Below, piece after piece: positions 1 through 13,900 of a stretch of DNA of 64,000 nucleotides. The DNA lies in the NCBI GenBank assembly GCA_021234535.1, contig CM037843.1, positions 35,403,200 to 35,467,199 of the forward strand. Direction: 5' to 3'. How positions within the stretch are numbered: the first letter of the stretch is position 1; every line of letters begins with the position of its first letter. Source of the DNA: Stichopus chloronotus. Its lineage: Eukaryota > Echinodermata > Holothuroidea > Aspidochirotida > Stichopodidae. A model generated the notes under the pieces. It was not told where the DNA came from. It did no database searches and worked only from the letters and a program-made list of their open reading frames with translations. Position numbers and translations under genes: made by a program.

Positions 1-238
1 AATATGATTTTTTTTGTGTAAAACAAACACAATATTTCCCTTTGAGTGAGGTAACATTTGCACAGGACGTGATGTAGCCTTTCGAAGTTATTAAACATTG
101 ACAGTAAGCTGTTTAATGTGTCCCATATTACAGGTGTAAAAGGATGAAAGGAAACTTCTGCTCAAAGTCTGTAAATTCAACCACACTATTGGTACAAATT
201 ATGAGGTTTGTTTTGCAAACTAAAGGCGCGTTCACATT
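1..238. other. left edge, within GALNT7-like intron 8
   Basis: AT-rich sequence that should be intronic, because the lectin-domain exons of the GALNT7-like gene must lie further left. No exon, repeat or RNA gene is visible in it. Confidence 0.5.
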
Positions 239-623
239 ACAACGATATCGGATCAGATTACGATCCGATTTTTTTTATCTTTAGTAAATATCTTCTTCAT
301 CTCTGATCGGGAAGAACCAAAAATTTGTCAACTTGTGTAAAGATATGATTTGTACCAGAGGACTACGAAAATGAACTGTTATTTAATTATTTCGTGACGT
401 CACACAGACAGAAGGCTTTTATCGGACACCCGTGGTCCGATAAAAGCTGTCTGTCGGTGTGACGTCATGAAATAATTAGTATAAATTTAATTTTCTTAGT
501 CATATGATACAAATCATTTATTTACACAAGTTGGCAAATTTTTGGTTCTTTCCGGTAAGAGATGGAGAAGATATTTACCAAAAACGAAAAAAATCGGATC
601 GTAATCCGATCCGATATCGTTGT
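239..623. mobile_element. 385-bp near-perfect palindrome (fold-back MITE)
   Basis: The left arm starts ACAACGATATCGGATC at 239 and its inverted copy ends GATCCGATATCGTTGT at 623. The arms stay complementary through ATTTACTAAA-like, TTTTTGGTTCTT, AAGTTG, TGACGTCA and TTTTATCGGAC blocks to a loop of about 7 bp at 428-434. Nearly the whole element is therefore one hairpin. It has no coding capacity and lies in intron 8. The element type is inferred; a target-site duplication was not clear. Confidence 0.8.
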
Positions 624-1019
624 CTTAATACAGGCAGTGATAGTCAAACCTTTCTCACTGTCAAAATAATAATAATAATCAATTTGATAAACAATAATCA
701 GAGCAAAGTGAAGTCATTTCTTGTCAGAGAACAAGCAAGACAAGATCTGCTTGAAATTGACAAACTGCAAAACTAATATCTCTAAGGGATACATACTAAT
801 TGAGAGCATTTTTTCGTGTTGATGGAACTACGAATGAGAGGAACAACACTAAGAATTTTGTTTTCTTGGTTAAATTTGGAAGTAGTATTTTTGTGTCAGG
901 TTACACTTTAACCTGAATCTGATGGATTCAGTCGCAACTCCTGGCTTGACGTAACTCAGGGGCATTCCTCTGGGAATTTCATTTCTTTGTTCTTTTTTCA
1001 AAGTTTCAAATGTGTCCCA

Positions 1020-1500
1020 TGGACATCCCAGAGGACACTTCATTCATGTGTAAGGGGATATACTGACACACCTTACACATATGTATCTCACAGATATCCC
1101 AAAGGAATTTTCAAACACTTGCAAGGGGGATAAACCAACAGACTTCACACATGTGTATCCCGCTGGCATCCAAAGAGACGCATCACATACAGTACATGTA
1201 AAGAGATATACCAACGCACCTCACGCATCTATTTAACACACATCCCAAAAGAAGAGTCATGCGCTTGTTTGTGGGTATACTGACAGACCCACACACTAGG
1301 GAAGATGCATGTGCCTGTAAGGTGATACACCAGTGCAACTCGAAACAGAAGCATCCCATGAACAATCCAAGAAAAGCTTCATACACTTATAAGGGGATAT
1401 ACCCAACATATATTACACAAATGTACCCCAACTCCATCCCAGGGAAGCTTAATGTGCTTGTAGGGGCCTCCACCAACACACCATACACACATTTAAGGGT
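1020..1500. repeat. degenerate tandem repeat, about 72-bp unit
   Basis: A block beginning CATCCCA followed by AAGGGGATATAC and CACACCTTACACA-type segments recurs at 1024, 1095, 1167, 1241, 1352 and 1435. The first spacings are 71, 72 and 74 bp; later ones are longer. Short open frames cross it on both strands but carry no conserved motif. Confidence 0.65.
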
Positions 1501-1747
1501 GCTTTTGTGATGGTTTCACAATATTTCAAAAGCAAACCAGCACAAGTGTCAGGGGAATACACAAGTAAACAAATACACATAGCAAAGTACATTCCTACAG
1601 AGGTTCACATGGGGCTTATCATACCATGAGAGGATTCTGGATTTATAATTTCTTCTTGCTTCTTCAAAAGAAAGTCATAGATTTCTCACACACCGAATGC
1701 ATTCGTGACTGAAACATTCTTACCGTGTTATGGAAGTATGCACTTAC

Positions 1748-1966
1748 CTCACCATAACCCTGGTTTGGACGAGGTGGGGGCCAGTGCAACATTGAATCGG
1801 GAGCAACCTCTTCCATGAACCACTTGAAAGATTTTGGACAGTTTTTCTTTCTAAATTCAACCTGTTCGCTGATGTCACCGAAAGGTTTGCCTCTCAGTTC
1901 TGGCCTCAGTGTGTAGAAGTGTTCTTTGTACTCATCCATCCACACCTCGGCCACTCGCATGTAATT
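1748..1966 (-). CDS. GALNT7: GALNT7-like exon 8: end of catalytic domain and linker
   Basis: The acceptor TTTCCTCATTTCAG| and the donor GGTGAG|GTAAGTG bound 73 codons. The peptide includes [42 protein letters not shown] and ends NQGYGE. The FKWFMEE segment and the GE that opens the lectin domain match GALNT7. The remaining lectin exons are not found between this donor and base 1. Confidence 0.95.
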
Positions 1967-4900
1967 CTGAAATGAGGAAAGAGGATTGGGCTATTGTTAG
2001 AACAGGAGAGTATGAAAGCAGATTAGGTAAGGGTGGGTGTAGTGACCACACTTCAGGCAATGTCAGACAACAGTAAACTCCAAGATTTAGGTCAATGTGA
2101 GAACAAAACTCCATCCAAAAGAAACAAAGTGAGACTAGACTACTGAAATTGAATCAACACATGCAAATTTAAATGGCTTTTAAATTAATGAGAACCAGAA
2201 CACATTGTGGTTTCAATAACATAATTCCGAATAAATTATTCTAATGTACTTGGCAGAAGAAAAGCTGATCACAATAACTTATGTCATTCAATGAAGGGAA
2301 ATGACAGTATCTACTTTGAACCAGAATGCACAAACACATTGTGGTTTTGATGATTTCATATTTTTGTTGGCAGATGTGTCAAATGACCTTTGACCTCCAA
2401 CAAAAAATACAGTTCATGTACTCAATATGATATACCTACAAATCGAATATAGGGTTTGTCCAACCTTCAATTCTTGAGATATTGTGTATACCCCAAATGA
2501 CATTTGAACTCTACCAAAAACAATAGGGTTCATGTACTTAATATATTCTGCCTACATCCCACATGAGATTTGTCCAAGCTTCCCATCTTGAGATACTGTC
2601 TTTACAAGGTTTTCACAATTTCCCTCCTGTTGATCCCAGGGGACCTTTGACCTCTACCAAAAACAACAGGGTTCATATACTCAATATGGTACAGATACTA
2701 AGTATGAGATTTGCACAAGTTTTTCTTCTTTAAATATCACGTTTACAAGGTAGGTGGCTTAGTGTCACAAACATACATTCACAAACACACACATGCATGC
2801 ACACACACACATACAGACACATGCCAGCATGATTGCAAAGGTTACAATTATCATCAAAAACAAAAAAAGGGAAACTGTATAAAAAAGTAATAAACAGAAT
2901 TCATACAAAATTAATGGTTCTTATTATATGCAGCAGAGAACGCCTACATCATGAGTACACAACAGGTCTCAGTGGTGTATCAACAACACAGGACCTGAGC
3001 CATATCTCCTTGATCAGTATTGGGAATTGTATTTAGTGCAACAAAGCACTGTCTTTACAAATTACTAATCACCTCACTATGGCATCAGTGATAGGTAGTT
3101 TTGAACAGTTGAATATTCATTACCAGTGTACTTCTCATTGGCTTGTTCAAAGTAGTGCACAAGTAAGTTAAGTGAAGAACTGTCAATCAATAGTTTCTCG
3201 TATTTTACACTCTTTGTCCTTGTGCTATAAGTATTGGAAACCAATCAACTTGATCCCAGGATACCCATTAATGACCTCTGACCTTTGTAAACTAGAAAGC
3301 CAAAAGGCTTTATAGTGATTCCTTGCCTCATGATATGTATTGTAACAAACATGAATCGCCCACATGACAAGCATGAGATCCCACACAGTTATCCTACTTG
3401 AGATACCATCTTAGAGGGCTAAACAGAGACACTGTTTATACAGTAGATGGTTAAGTCCATTGAGCACCTCGCTCAACAGACTGTATGATTTATTCTGGAC
3501 ATTGTGGTTTCTACTGGCAGTCAACTGTGATAAATTATGTTAGATAACAGTGACCAGTTTGAACAGAGGTGGGTCAGTTACAATTTGATTCATTCAATTA
3601 AGCAATCACAGTTCATGCACACTCCAGGGTATTTGATCCAAATGATCAGTGATTTAGTTCTTTTTATAAAACTAATAACCTGTGGTATATTTAATTAATC
3701 AATTCCAATTTACAATTCATGCATGCTCACATGTCCTTATGAGGACAGTGGCATAAGATTTGCCAAATAATAATCTTTGATACCAACTTTAATGTTGTCT
3801 TCATGTTTTCTTTAAGATTATCAAAGAGGCAATGTTGGTATGTCCTAAAAGAAGTTCTTGAGCATAAAAAAAACAGGAAACGATACTAGTTATATTTTTT
3901 GTGGTTTTCACAATATATTCTGAAATGTGAACATGCATTTCATTTCCATTAATATATGCCAGAAGCCCAAAAAGCAGCACACCTCCCTGCTATTACCAGG
4001 CAACTCCCTACCCTGGTATTACAGTATTTCTCGACTAAACAGTGCGGCCAACTTCAAGTGCTGCAAGCCAAATGATAATATGTTACTGCCAAAACTATTT
4101 GGCCCTCTACTAAAAACTGTAGGCCAACTGATAATAACTGTAGACCAAGTGATCCTTAATTATGCCAATATTACCTACTTTCATTTTTAACAATTTGATG
4201 TCAAATAACCACAAACTAACTTTCAGCTCTACAAAAATGCGTAGGAACCATCAAATCAACAAGAGGATTCTACATTACAAGTATAAAATTCACTGGAAGG
4301 ACTGTTCTATAAATATTGTATGTTCCAGTTTTTCACATTTTGACCTCCCATGACCTTTCACCTCTGCCAAAAAAAAATAGGGATCATCTACTCGATATGG
4401 GCAATCCACATGCTAACTATGAGATCTCTCACATTTATCGTTCTGGAGATATCGTGTTTACAAGCAATTTTCAAGGTATTTACCTTTTGACCTATGGTGA
4501 CCCCAAATGACCTTTCAACTCCACCAAAAACAATAGGGATCATCTACTCAATAAGAGCAATCTACATGCCAAGTATGAGATCGCTCAGAGTTACACTTCT
4601 GGAGATATCGTGTTTACCAGCAATTTTCAAGGTATTTACTTTTGACCTCTGGTGACCCCAAATGACCTTCGACCTCCACCAAAAACAATAGGGATCATCA
4701 ACTCAATAAGGGCAATCTACATGACAAGTATGAGATCACTCACAGTTACGCTCCTTGAGATATCGTGTTGACAAGCAAGCATCACACACGCACATACAAA
4801 CACACACACACGACATCACCATCGCATAGATTCCTTCTGCCTTCGGCAAGGAATCAAAAACAATAGGTCTTTTGTACTAAATGTTGCAAAATTTCACAAC

Positions 4901-7900
4901 AAATGTTCACTCAGTCTAAGCTGCAATGTGATACCATGCTTAATATGTTTTCACAAATAACACTGTTTTTTACTGGGTAGAGCACACCTATATACTAAAC
5001 ATGGTATCTATCCAACCTTCCATTTTTGAGATACTGTGCTTAAAAAGTTTCCACGATGATCTCTTTTCACCTCAGAGTCTGTAATGTCCACTAAAGGCAA
5101 AGGTATTGTAAACTTATATAGTTCACCTAAAGACTAAATCTGAGATCAATCCAAGCTTCCCTTCAAGGGGTATCGCATTCACAAGTAGGGTTTCACAACC
5201 ACACACCCCCTACACATGCCCCCACATGCCTGCATGGTTACAAAGGCTTGATTATTATCAAAGTCAATACTCACATTTTTCAGGATCTCAAAATGTAGAG
5301 GTATCTGTGTCTGCCACACTGAACAGACCAGACCATTATGGGAGAGGTGTGGGGAGAGGTTAAACTGAAGGCATTGGTTTACATGTTCTTGTTTTATTGT
5401 CTTACCATGTGTACTACAGAAACACCCTTGACGCCCGAGTCTGGGTATGTATAAGGCACGCCATGGCGATAAATATGGCCGACTCTTGAACAAGGCACAA
5501 ATTTCAGACTTCCTCCACACATCCAGGCCTGGGAATGATAAATTTACAATTATTTCTGAACTGCATTTCTGCATACTAGTATAATTACAACTTAGCCCAT
5601 ACCAATGACTGCATCATCTCTTTGAGCATAAACATGAACACTTCAAACACAATTTCTTGGAAATGACCAATAGCAGGACATAAACTTGAATCTTTGGAAA
5701 AGTCGATGCTAATGTGAATCCTAAAAGACACATGTGATCATCTAAAATGAACAAATACAAGAAAAATCAATGATAAAAATATCTCCCAGATGATTGCTAT
5801 TTTTCACGCTTTATTGACAATTACGGAATAATTCTGCTGGAAGAGACACACTGCGTCAGCACTTAGTGTCAACACAAAAAAAACATAAGTAATCAATAGA
5901 AGGTGTGTTGGGTGGGTGGAGGGGAAAAAGGCAGCAGCTGCTGAAACATTGATGTAAAGTCACAGCAAACAAAATGTTATTTACTAGTGCAAAAAATAAA
6001 AAAATTAGAGGTTAAGAATGGGAGACTATGCTAATATTTCTAACAGCTCTACACCTGCATCAACATTTCCAAAGATGCCGAACGAAGCTTTGTATTTGTT
6101 GACCAAAATTTCAACTCATTAAAAACAGCCAAAGTGAAACAAACAGAATCATCTATTTTCAGGCAAGGCACGGTGATAACAGTTACATTTTGCAAAGCAT
6201 TTTGCAGTTGCACTACACAATATCACCGGATCCTACAAAAGCTTCAATAAAGGAAAAAAAAAGATCTGTTTCTTCTGAGATTAGATATAATTTCAGGTAC
6301 CTCAACCAAATGTCTTCCTTAGATTTGTCCATGCCATTGGTATCTTCTCTACTTTTCAGTCAAATTACACCACAACATCACAACAAAGAACATTGTAGCT
6401 CTGATAGAAGTCTTTGTCTTCTTATCGTGTTTTGCCAAGGAAATCACATCATTTTGCTCACACTTTTATTGAGGGAGACATTTGGAAACTCTACCACTGC
6501 AGATTTACTTTCACTGTTTTTCATGTAAAGATTTCTCCAATACCTTGAACACGATCTTCTGCTATGAAGCCTTTAATCCCTGGTTTCAAAGAAACTGCTG
6601 TATTGCTAGCTGTGCACCATATGATAATGTGTCGTACTGTAGGTATGACTTACGTAAAAAGTTTAATGAAAATGGAACAAATGCATCTGTCAACACAATC
6701 TATCATCTATCATCACTTCACTATATTTGCAGGGAACTGTCACTGATCTCTTGTTGTCTATGCTGTCACATTGTGCAAACCACTGACTATCTCTGCAGGG
6801 AACTGTTACTGATCTCTGGTTTTCTATGCTGTCACATTGTGCAAACCACTGACTATCTCTGCAGGGAACTGTTACTGATCTCTGGTTTCCTATGCTGTCA
6901 CATTCTACAAACCAGGTACTATCTCTGCAGGGAACTGTTACTGATCTCTGGTTTTCTATGCTGTCACATTGTACAAACCACTGACTATCCCTGCAGGGAG
7001 CTGTAACTGATATCTGGTTTTTAAGGCTGTCACATTCTACAAAACAGTGACAATCTCTACAGGGAGCTGTTAGTGACCTCTGGTTTTCTATGCTGTCAAA
7101 TTGTACACACCACTAACTAATAGAATATTTTAGACAAGATTTAAAAGAGAAGAATCAGATGCAGAGACTCACTTTAAACGATATCTCCATGTTTTCACCT
7201 CCCCAGATCTCTAAGCCAGGATCATACGCTCCCAGCTCAAAGAAATAAGACCTATCTAATCCAAAGAGACCTCCTGCCATGACTGGAGAGCTGATGGAAG
7301 AGAATATTCACAAAGTTGGGACAGATGTGCAGAAATATTGCCAATAATTTACACACTAATAGTGAATTCTTTGTGAGTTAATAGTGCATTCTTGAAAAAA
7401 AAAAAAAAACATTAAATTGGGGAATGAACCACATCCTTATTCCAGGCCAGTAAAACCAAGTCTGTGTACAAAATTTTCACTTTTGAGAGAACAGATACTT
7501 TCAAACTGTTTACAGTACACATTCAAGATTCTTGTTGATATGTACTTGCTGGCAGACATGTAGAGGAAAGCAATCAAAGCAACATGCTTTCCTTCCATTT
7601 GTTTTCGGTCTGCAGTGACCAGATTCTGCGATATCAGAAGATGCCGGTTAAATAGCATGATGACTGTACCACACAAAATACCTACATTGAGTAACACAAA
7701 ATCAGGTCAAATCTGATTTACTTTGTTCAGTTTGGTGTAAATGCAACTCTAAATTAATAATGCAAAAATAATCCACCCATAAGTTAATATCACAACTACT
7801 TTAAAATCTCTCAAGAAAAAGGAACTTTCATTTCAGAATCTTGATATGATGTTGGTTTTGGAAGATGAGGACAAGGTAACTCACGCATAAGGTTCACTTT

Positions 7901-10900
7901 GGTATTTGAGACCAAGTCTTTCTCTGGACTCCTCCACAGGTACCCTCTTATACCAGAAGTCCCAGTTAAATATACCTCTACATAGTCCATCACCTTGAGG
8001 ATTGTACTCATATGTATCTGCATCTACAGAATCCACAGTTGGGCATACCACTGTGGTCCTTCAAAGGCACAAAAAAAAAGAAAGTCATCATATCATTTTG
8101 CTATATTCCTGCAATATTTGTTTATCATAAGAAAAGGGCACATGAGAAGCTAGCTGGTGCTCTTGAGGTGTGCATGGACACACATGCTTCCCTATGATGG
8201 GGGGGGGGGGAGGCACACATTACCCTGGAACTACATGCATTCCAAAAGTTCCTGTAATTGTAAGACAATGTTCTAAATTCTCTGCTGGACACAAACAGTT
8301 CTTCCAACATACTGTAACACTAACCCTTTTTGATAAAAAAAAAACTTTCTGTTTACTACAGATCACATGTTATTTATCTGTGGGACAAATTGTCTTTAGT
8401 ATAATAATGCACATAACGCACACTCTCTGAGTAACTGCTACATAACATTTACGAACATACATGTACTTAAATCCAATTTAGTGGTCACTGTCAGCTCAGT
8501 ATCATGTCCTACATTAAATACTAAGTTTTCATCATAATATTTTCGATGGACAGTCTGATCTCTGGAAAGGCATTCATAATGACATACAGTAAACTAAACC
8601 CATTGCTTGCTCACAGTGATTCCATTAGGGACATGATGTATTGTGATTGCTATGAGGCAAACTACAATCTGGGACAAAATTGTTGGGACACTCTGTCATA
8701 CATTGCAAATATAATACAGAATTTTAGGTGAGAGGATAACATGAAACCCATTTCCAATGTTGCGCTATAGAAGTGAATGTACCCTTTGAACAGCAATCCT
8801 ATAGCCACCACTGAACGGGGGCGCGGGGTGTCCCAAGGTATTTTGTCCAAGATTGTCTGAGTTTTTTGGGAGAAATTTTGGAGCGAAATTTTGAAAGAAA
8901 ATTGAACATTTTTGGGTAAGGTGCATCATAAAAATTAGTTATCACGGCCTATGGGGTTGGGGATTTTCTAATGAAAGTACTCTGAATTTTGACTATGAAC
9001 ATAACAAGTTTAATTTTAATTTGGGGGTTTATTTGTATATGGTTTGTTGACGTTTGGTACAACGTGGGTTTCATGAACCTATACTGTCGGACGCTGTTGT
9101 TAGGTCTAAGTCAGCTTGGAAGGGGAGGCCGGGGTTCCATTCACGACATGAGCATAGTGTTTTTCACTGCTCAATTATCCATTTATAAACTTAAATGTCT
9201 GTCAACTTCTCATGTTTTCATTCATAAATATAACATAAGGTAATATATATATTAATATCATGATATAGCTCTAACAACAAAAATGTACTCTGAAGTCGGG
9301 TGAAACTGCTTAAAATGACTAACATATTATAGTGCACTATGTACTGTACAAAAGAATGAGTGCCACAATGTCACTGTTATATGAATATGAAGAAACATCA
9401 CATTTATTAAATTTGCATTTTAGGGGTTTATTTTGTTTTATGATAGCACACTTTTTTACTCAGATTAACCTGCAAGTCAGGCATAATAGTAATTAAGCAT
9501 AGTTACTTTAATACCAGACACCACTTCATTACTGTGAACAATTTGAATAACACCTACACATCGATCTTCTTCAACTGACCACTAACATGTTAGTCTTTTT
9601 TTTTTTGTTTTTTTTTTGTTTCTTTGGTACCTGTCTCAATATCAGAGTTTGGGCCGAAAATACGTCATTTTTATCATTCAAAATCTTTTGAAGTAATTTT
9701 CTGGTCAACAAGATGCTTTAGATATTACCTCCTCAATGACTGAATTTTATTTAGCACATTTAGCGCAAATACATGGATTTGACTGACTTATTCCTCCCTT
9801 TACTCCGTAATATAACATTGCCAACATTCACACACTAATACTATTACAGTAAACTAACTCCAATATAGGCCCCAAACATGCCAAACATGCACTGATGATG
9901 TTTCTTTTTTTGGCAAGGAATATCACCCCCCATTTTGCCGTTTAACTTATTTCAAATTGACACTTTTTCCTATGCCCCGCGCACGCTTCTGGCCCATCGA
10001 AATTCTCAGACAATCTTGGACAAAATTGTTGGGACACTTTGTCATACGTTGCAAATATAACACAGAATTTTAGGTGAGAGGATAACATGAAACCCCCCGC
10101 CCCTTTCCAATGTTGCGCTATAGAAGTGAATGTTCCCTTTGAACAGCAATCCTATAGTCAACATTGAACAGGTGCGCAGGGTGTCCCAAGGTATTTTGTC
10201 CAAGATTATAGCTTGTCAAAGAAAACACTTTCATTAAATGAGACAAGAGGAAAAAAGTAATTTTGGCTTCAGTGTCTTGAAGGAGACTCAGTGATATGGA
10301 CTGGGTCTGTCATCTAGATCACACATTAATAGATGAGAGTCAGCTGATATACAAAGATGAAGATTAAATAAAACAAGCAACACAGCCCACCTGTTGACTG
10401 CTATCTCGGAGACAAGTGGTGGCAACCAGTTAGGATTACACTCACAGTGAGCGTCTAAGAAAATTATCACCTGTGCACGGGCATGTTCTGCACCTATGAT
10501 TCGGGAACGTATTAGCCCCTCTCGCTTGGTGTTACGTAAAAGTCGGACTTTGTTGTTGAAGAAAGGAATCTTGAGGTAGTCGTCTAATTTTTGCTGTAAA
10601 TGTTCTGTAATGATTGATGGAAGTGAAATCAGATATGTTATTTGAAGAAAATCAAGAGCACCAATGATACAGAAGCTCATATCCATGTTGCCCTCTTAAT
10701 GCATAATTATCAGTGCACATGCAACCCATTTGTGTTAACTTACACAGTATACCAGACTGTGTAAGGTAAATCCAGGTTAGTGCTGCTGAGATACTGTATG
10801 GTCAATACAATGCTTGTACGAATTTGAGCGATGTTGACCTGAAATGACCTTTGACCCTTACATAAGTATCAGTGAACTTCTAACCATTTATGCCTCCGTC

Positions 10901-13900
10901 ACACTACGAAAAAACGAGTTTGCAACTGTATTGCACCTCATGGAATTGCAAATGGCATGCAACTGCTTGCAAATAGTGCCATCTAAAATTGGGGTGGTAG
11001 TGTGATGCAGGCAGTAATGCAACTTGGTTGCGTTGTACTGCGATGTACTGCAAATGGTCTGCACACCAGAACGTGCAACTATTTGCAAAACATGCTGCGC
11101 TGTGTTGCTTCGATTGGTGAACGACGGCAAATGTGGGCAACACAGTCGGAGCCTGAGCTGCGTAGGGGCATGCAACGTATGCAGACTCTTCGGCAATCTA
11201 CTGTGAACATTTTGCGATGTACTGCTACTATCGGCGCATGTTTGCAGTCAGACATACCGACAAGTGTATAAAAACGTGACATGTGGTGGCTGTTGTATGA
11301 ATAGTTAAAATCCGTGTGTGCAGTCGCCATGCTGCATCATGCTCCAAACGTGTTGAGACTTGTTCGCAGCGGGTTCTAATCAGGCGTGGTAGAGAATATG
11401 TTGGAGGGAACGGGCGAATACTAGTTTGCAGTAGCTGCTGCGTCGTGTTGCGCAAGTTCGCAGTACAATCGCAGTACATTCGCACGCAGGCGGTGTTTGG
11501 ACCGGTTTTAGGGAGGTGAAGGATGTTCTCTGTACTGCGCTTGTTGGTGAATGTTCTCAGTACAGCACCACACGATGCAGCATGGAGCCGCACAGTATGA
11601 GACTGTTGCAGTCTGTCGTATAGTTGCTAGTTTAGATGCAGATCGTGTTGGGAATGTTTGGCGATAAGCGCAGTAGATCACAGCATTGTTGGCAGCACAT
11701 CGGTGGACAGACTACAACCAGTTGCAAGGTATTTCTAGTTGCATGCAGTTGCTTCATGTGATCCGGTGCGCATGAAGGAACTAGCGACTCTTCTGCAACC
11801 CATGCAATTAGTCGCAAACTCAATGCAACTCGACGAAGTCCGTGCGGAGATGTAGCAAACATTTTCAAAATGACCCAGTTGCAAGCAGTTGCAGTACGCG
11901 ATTTGCTATAGTGTGACCTGGGCATTAGTCTTAATCAAGTTTATCCACTATTTTTGCATTCCCCAAAACTTTTGACTTTTCACTAAAACACTGAACAGCA
12001 AAATTTATTCCACTTCTAGAGTACAAAGTAATCTCAAAACCCCTCTGCTTTGTAATATATATTCTGTAAGAGGTAAACAATCATTTTGCGTGATTTAATA
12101 ATTTAAAATAAGATAAAGATAAATAACTTTATTACTCCATAAGCGCACACGCAAGTAATCGCACAAGCAGCAGAAAGAAAATTGACAAGACAATAAGAAC
12201 ACAAAAACAAAATAAAATAGAATATTTGTACAGACAATGCAGTAATGTTTTAAAGTAAAGAAATTAATGGAGTAACATGTCAGTACCCAGAATAAACAAA
12301 TGCATTGTGGTTTCGAAGAATTCAGTACATGGGGAATTTTTTTTTCATGAATCTGACATACTGCATAAGGCAAGTTAGGGTTATAAGCTTGGTTATTGTC
12401 GTATTTAAGTATATATCACCAATTGAGATGTACAATGGCATCTGCTGACCTAAGTTGATGACTGATACTGTAAGTATTCATCTGAACATGTGTAACTGCA
12501 TACAACAGAGATATACAAGAGCTTCACTACATACAAATTCAAATCAGTGCCAGCTTTCCTTCTTGATATATCTTGTGTACAAGATTGTCTTGACTTGAAC
12601 CCTGTTGGACTGAAATGACCTTTGACCTCCACCCAAAAGAACAGGCTACCTATACTTAACAAGGTACCTCTACATACCAAAATGAAATCTGCATATGAAT
12701 CCGTTCTTGAGATATTGTGTTTATAAAGTTTTCACTTATTGATCCTTGTTGACCCAAAATGACCTTTGACCCCCACCAAAATTGATAGGATTCTTGTACT
12801 CAACATGGTACACCCACTTACCAAATATGACATATGTGCAAGTTTCCCCTCCTGAGAAATGTGTATACAAATTTTCCACTATTTGACCCCTATTGACCCC
12901 AAATAAACACTGACCTCCATCAAAAACAATGGGCTTCTTGTACTCAATAAGGCTCACCGACACACCAAATATGAGATCTGAGCAAGGTTCCCACCTTGAG
13001 ATGTCGTGTTTAAAATGTTTCACCATTTAACCCCTATTGATCCCCAAATGACCTTTGACCTCCACCAAAATCATCAGGCTTCTTGCACTCAATATGATAC
13101 ACCAACATACTAAATGTGAAATCTGTACAAGTTTCCTTCCTGAGATATTGTGAAACTTGATGTAGTGAAACAAAGTTTCACTACTTGAGTCCTAGTGACC
13201 CCCATAAGACCTTTGACCTCTACCAAAAGCAACACACTTCTTGCACTCAATAAAGCTCACCCACTTACTAAATATGAGATCTATAAACATTTCTCATGGT
13301 GAGGTATCTGGTTAACAAAGTTTTTGCATTTTGACCCCATTGACCCCCAAATGACCTTTTGACCACCACTAAAAGCATTAGACTTCTTGTCATTAATTAG
13401 GTACACCCACATATCAAATATAAGATCAGTACAAGTCTCCCTTCTCAAGATACCATGTGTCCAAGATTTTCACTACTTGACCCCTGACCCCTGTTAACTC
13501 ACATGACCTTTGAGCTCCACCAAAAACCAAAGGCTTCTTGTCCTTAACTAGGTACACCAACAAACCAAATATAAGATCTATGCAAATTCCCTTCTTGAGA
13601 TACTGTGTTTACAGTGTTTTCACTAATTGACCCCTGTTGACCCAAAATGACCTTAATCCTCCACCAAAACCGTGAGGCTTGTTGTACTTAATATGGTACA
13701 CCTACGTAATAAAATATGACACCTGTACAAATTTCCTTCCTTGAGATGTCTTGTTTGCAAGATTTACACTATTTGACCTCTGTTAACTCCAAATGACCTT
13801 TGACCTCCACTAAAAACAATAGGTTTCTTGTCCTTAATGAGGTACACCAACAAATCAAATAAAAGGTAAGCTCAAGTTCCCTTCTTGAGATATTGTGTTT

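Noticed and set aside
1020..1500. C2H2 zinc-finger array, because the unit length is near 84 bp
   Set aside because: Spacings are mostly 71-74 bp and no frame shows the C-x2-C and H-x3-5-H pattern.
1..1740. Lectin-domain exons of the GALNT7-like gene
   Set aside because: No CLD/QxW-type peptide with flanking splice sites was found on the minus strand here, so they must lie outside the window.
6482..7006. 174-codon plus-strand frame with a 22-residue repeat
   Set aside because: The frame is open because the 66-bp repeat is a multiple of three. It has no domain and is antisense within a GALNT7-like intron.
11228..11593. 121-codon frame inside the Harbinger-like element, as a transposase
   Set aside because: No DDE, Myb or helix-turn-helix motif is visible and several overlapping frames exist, as expected for GC-richer non-coding DNA.
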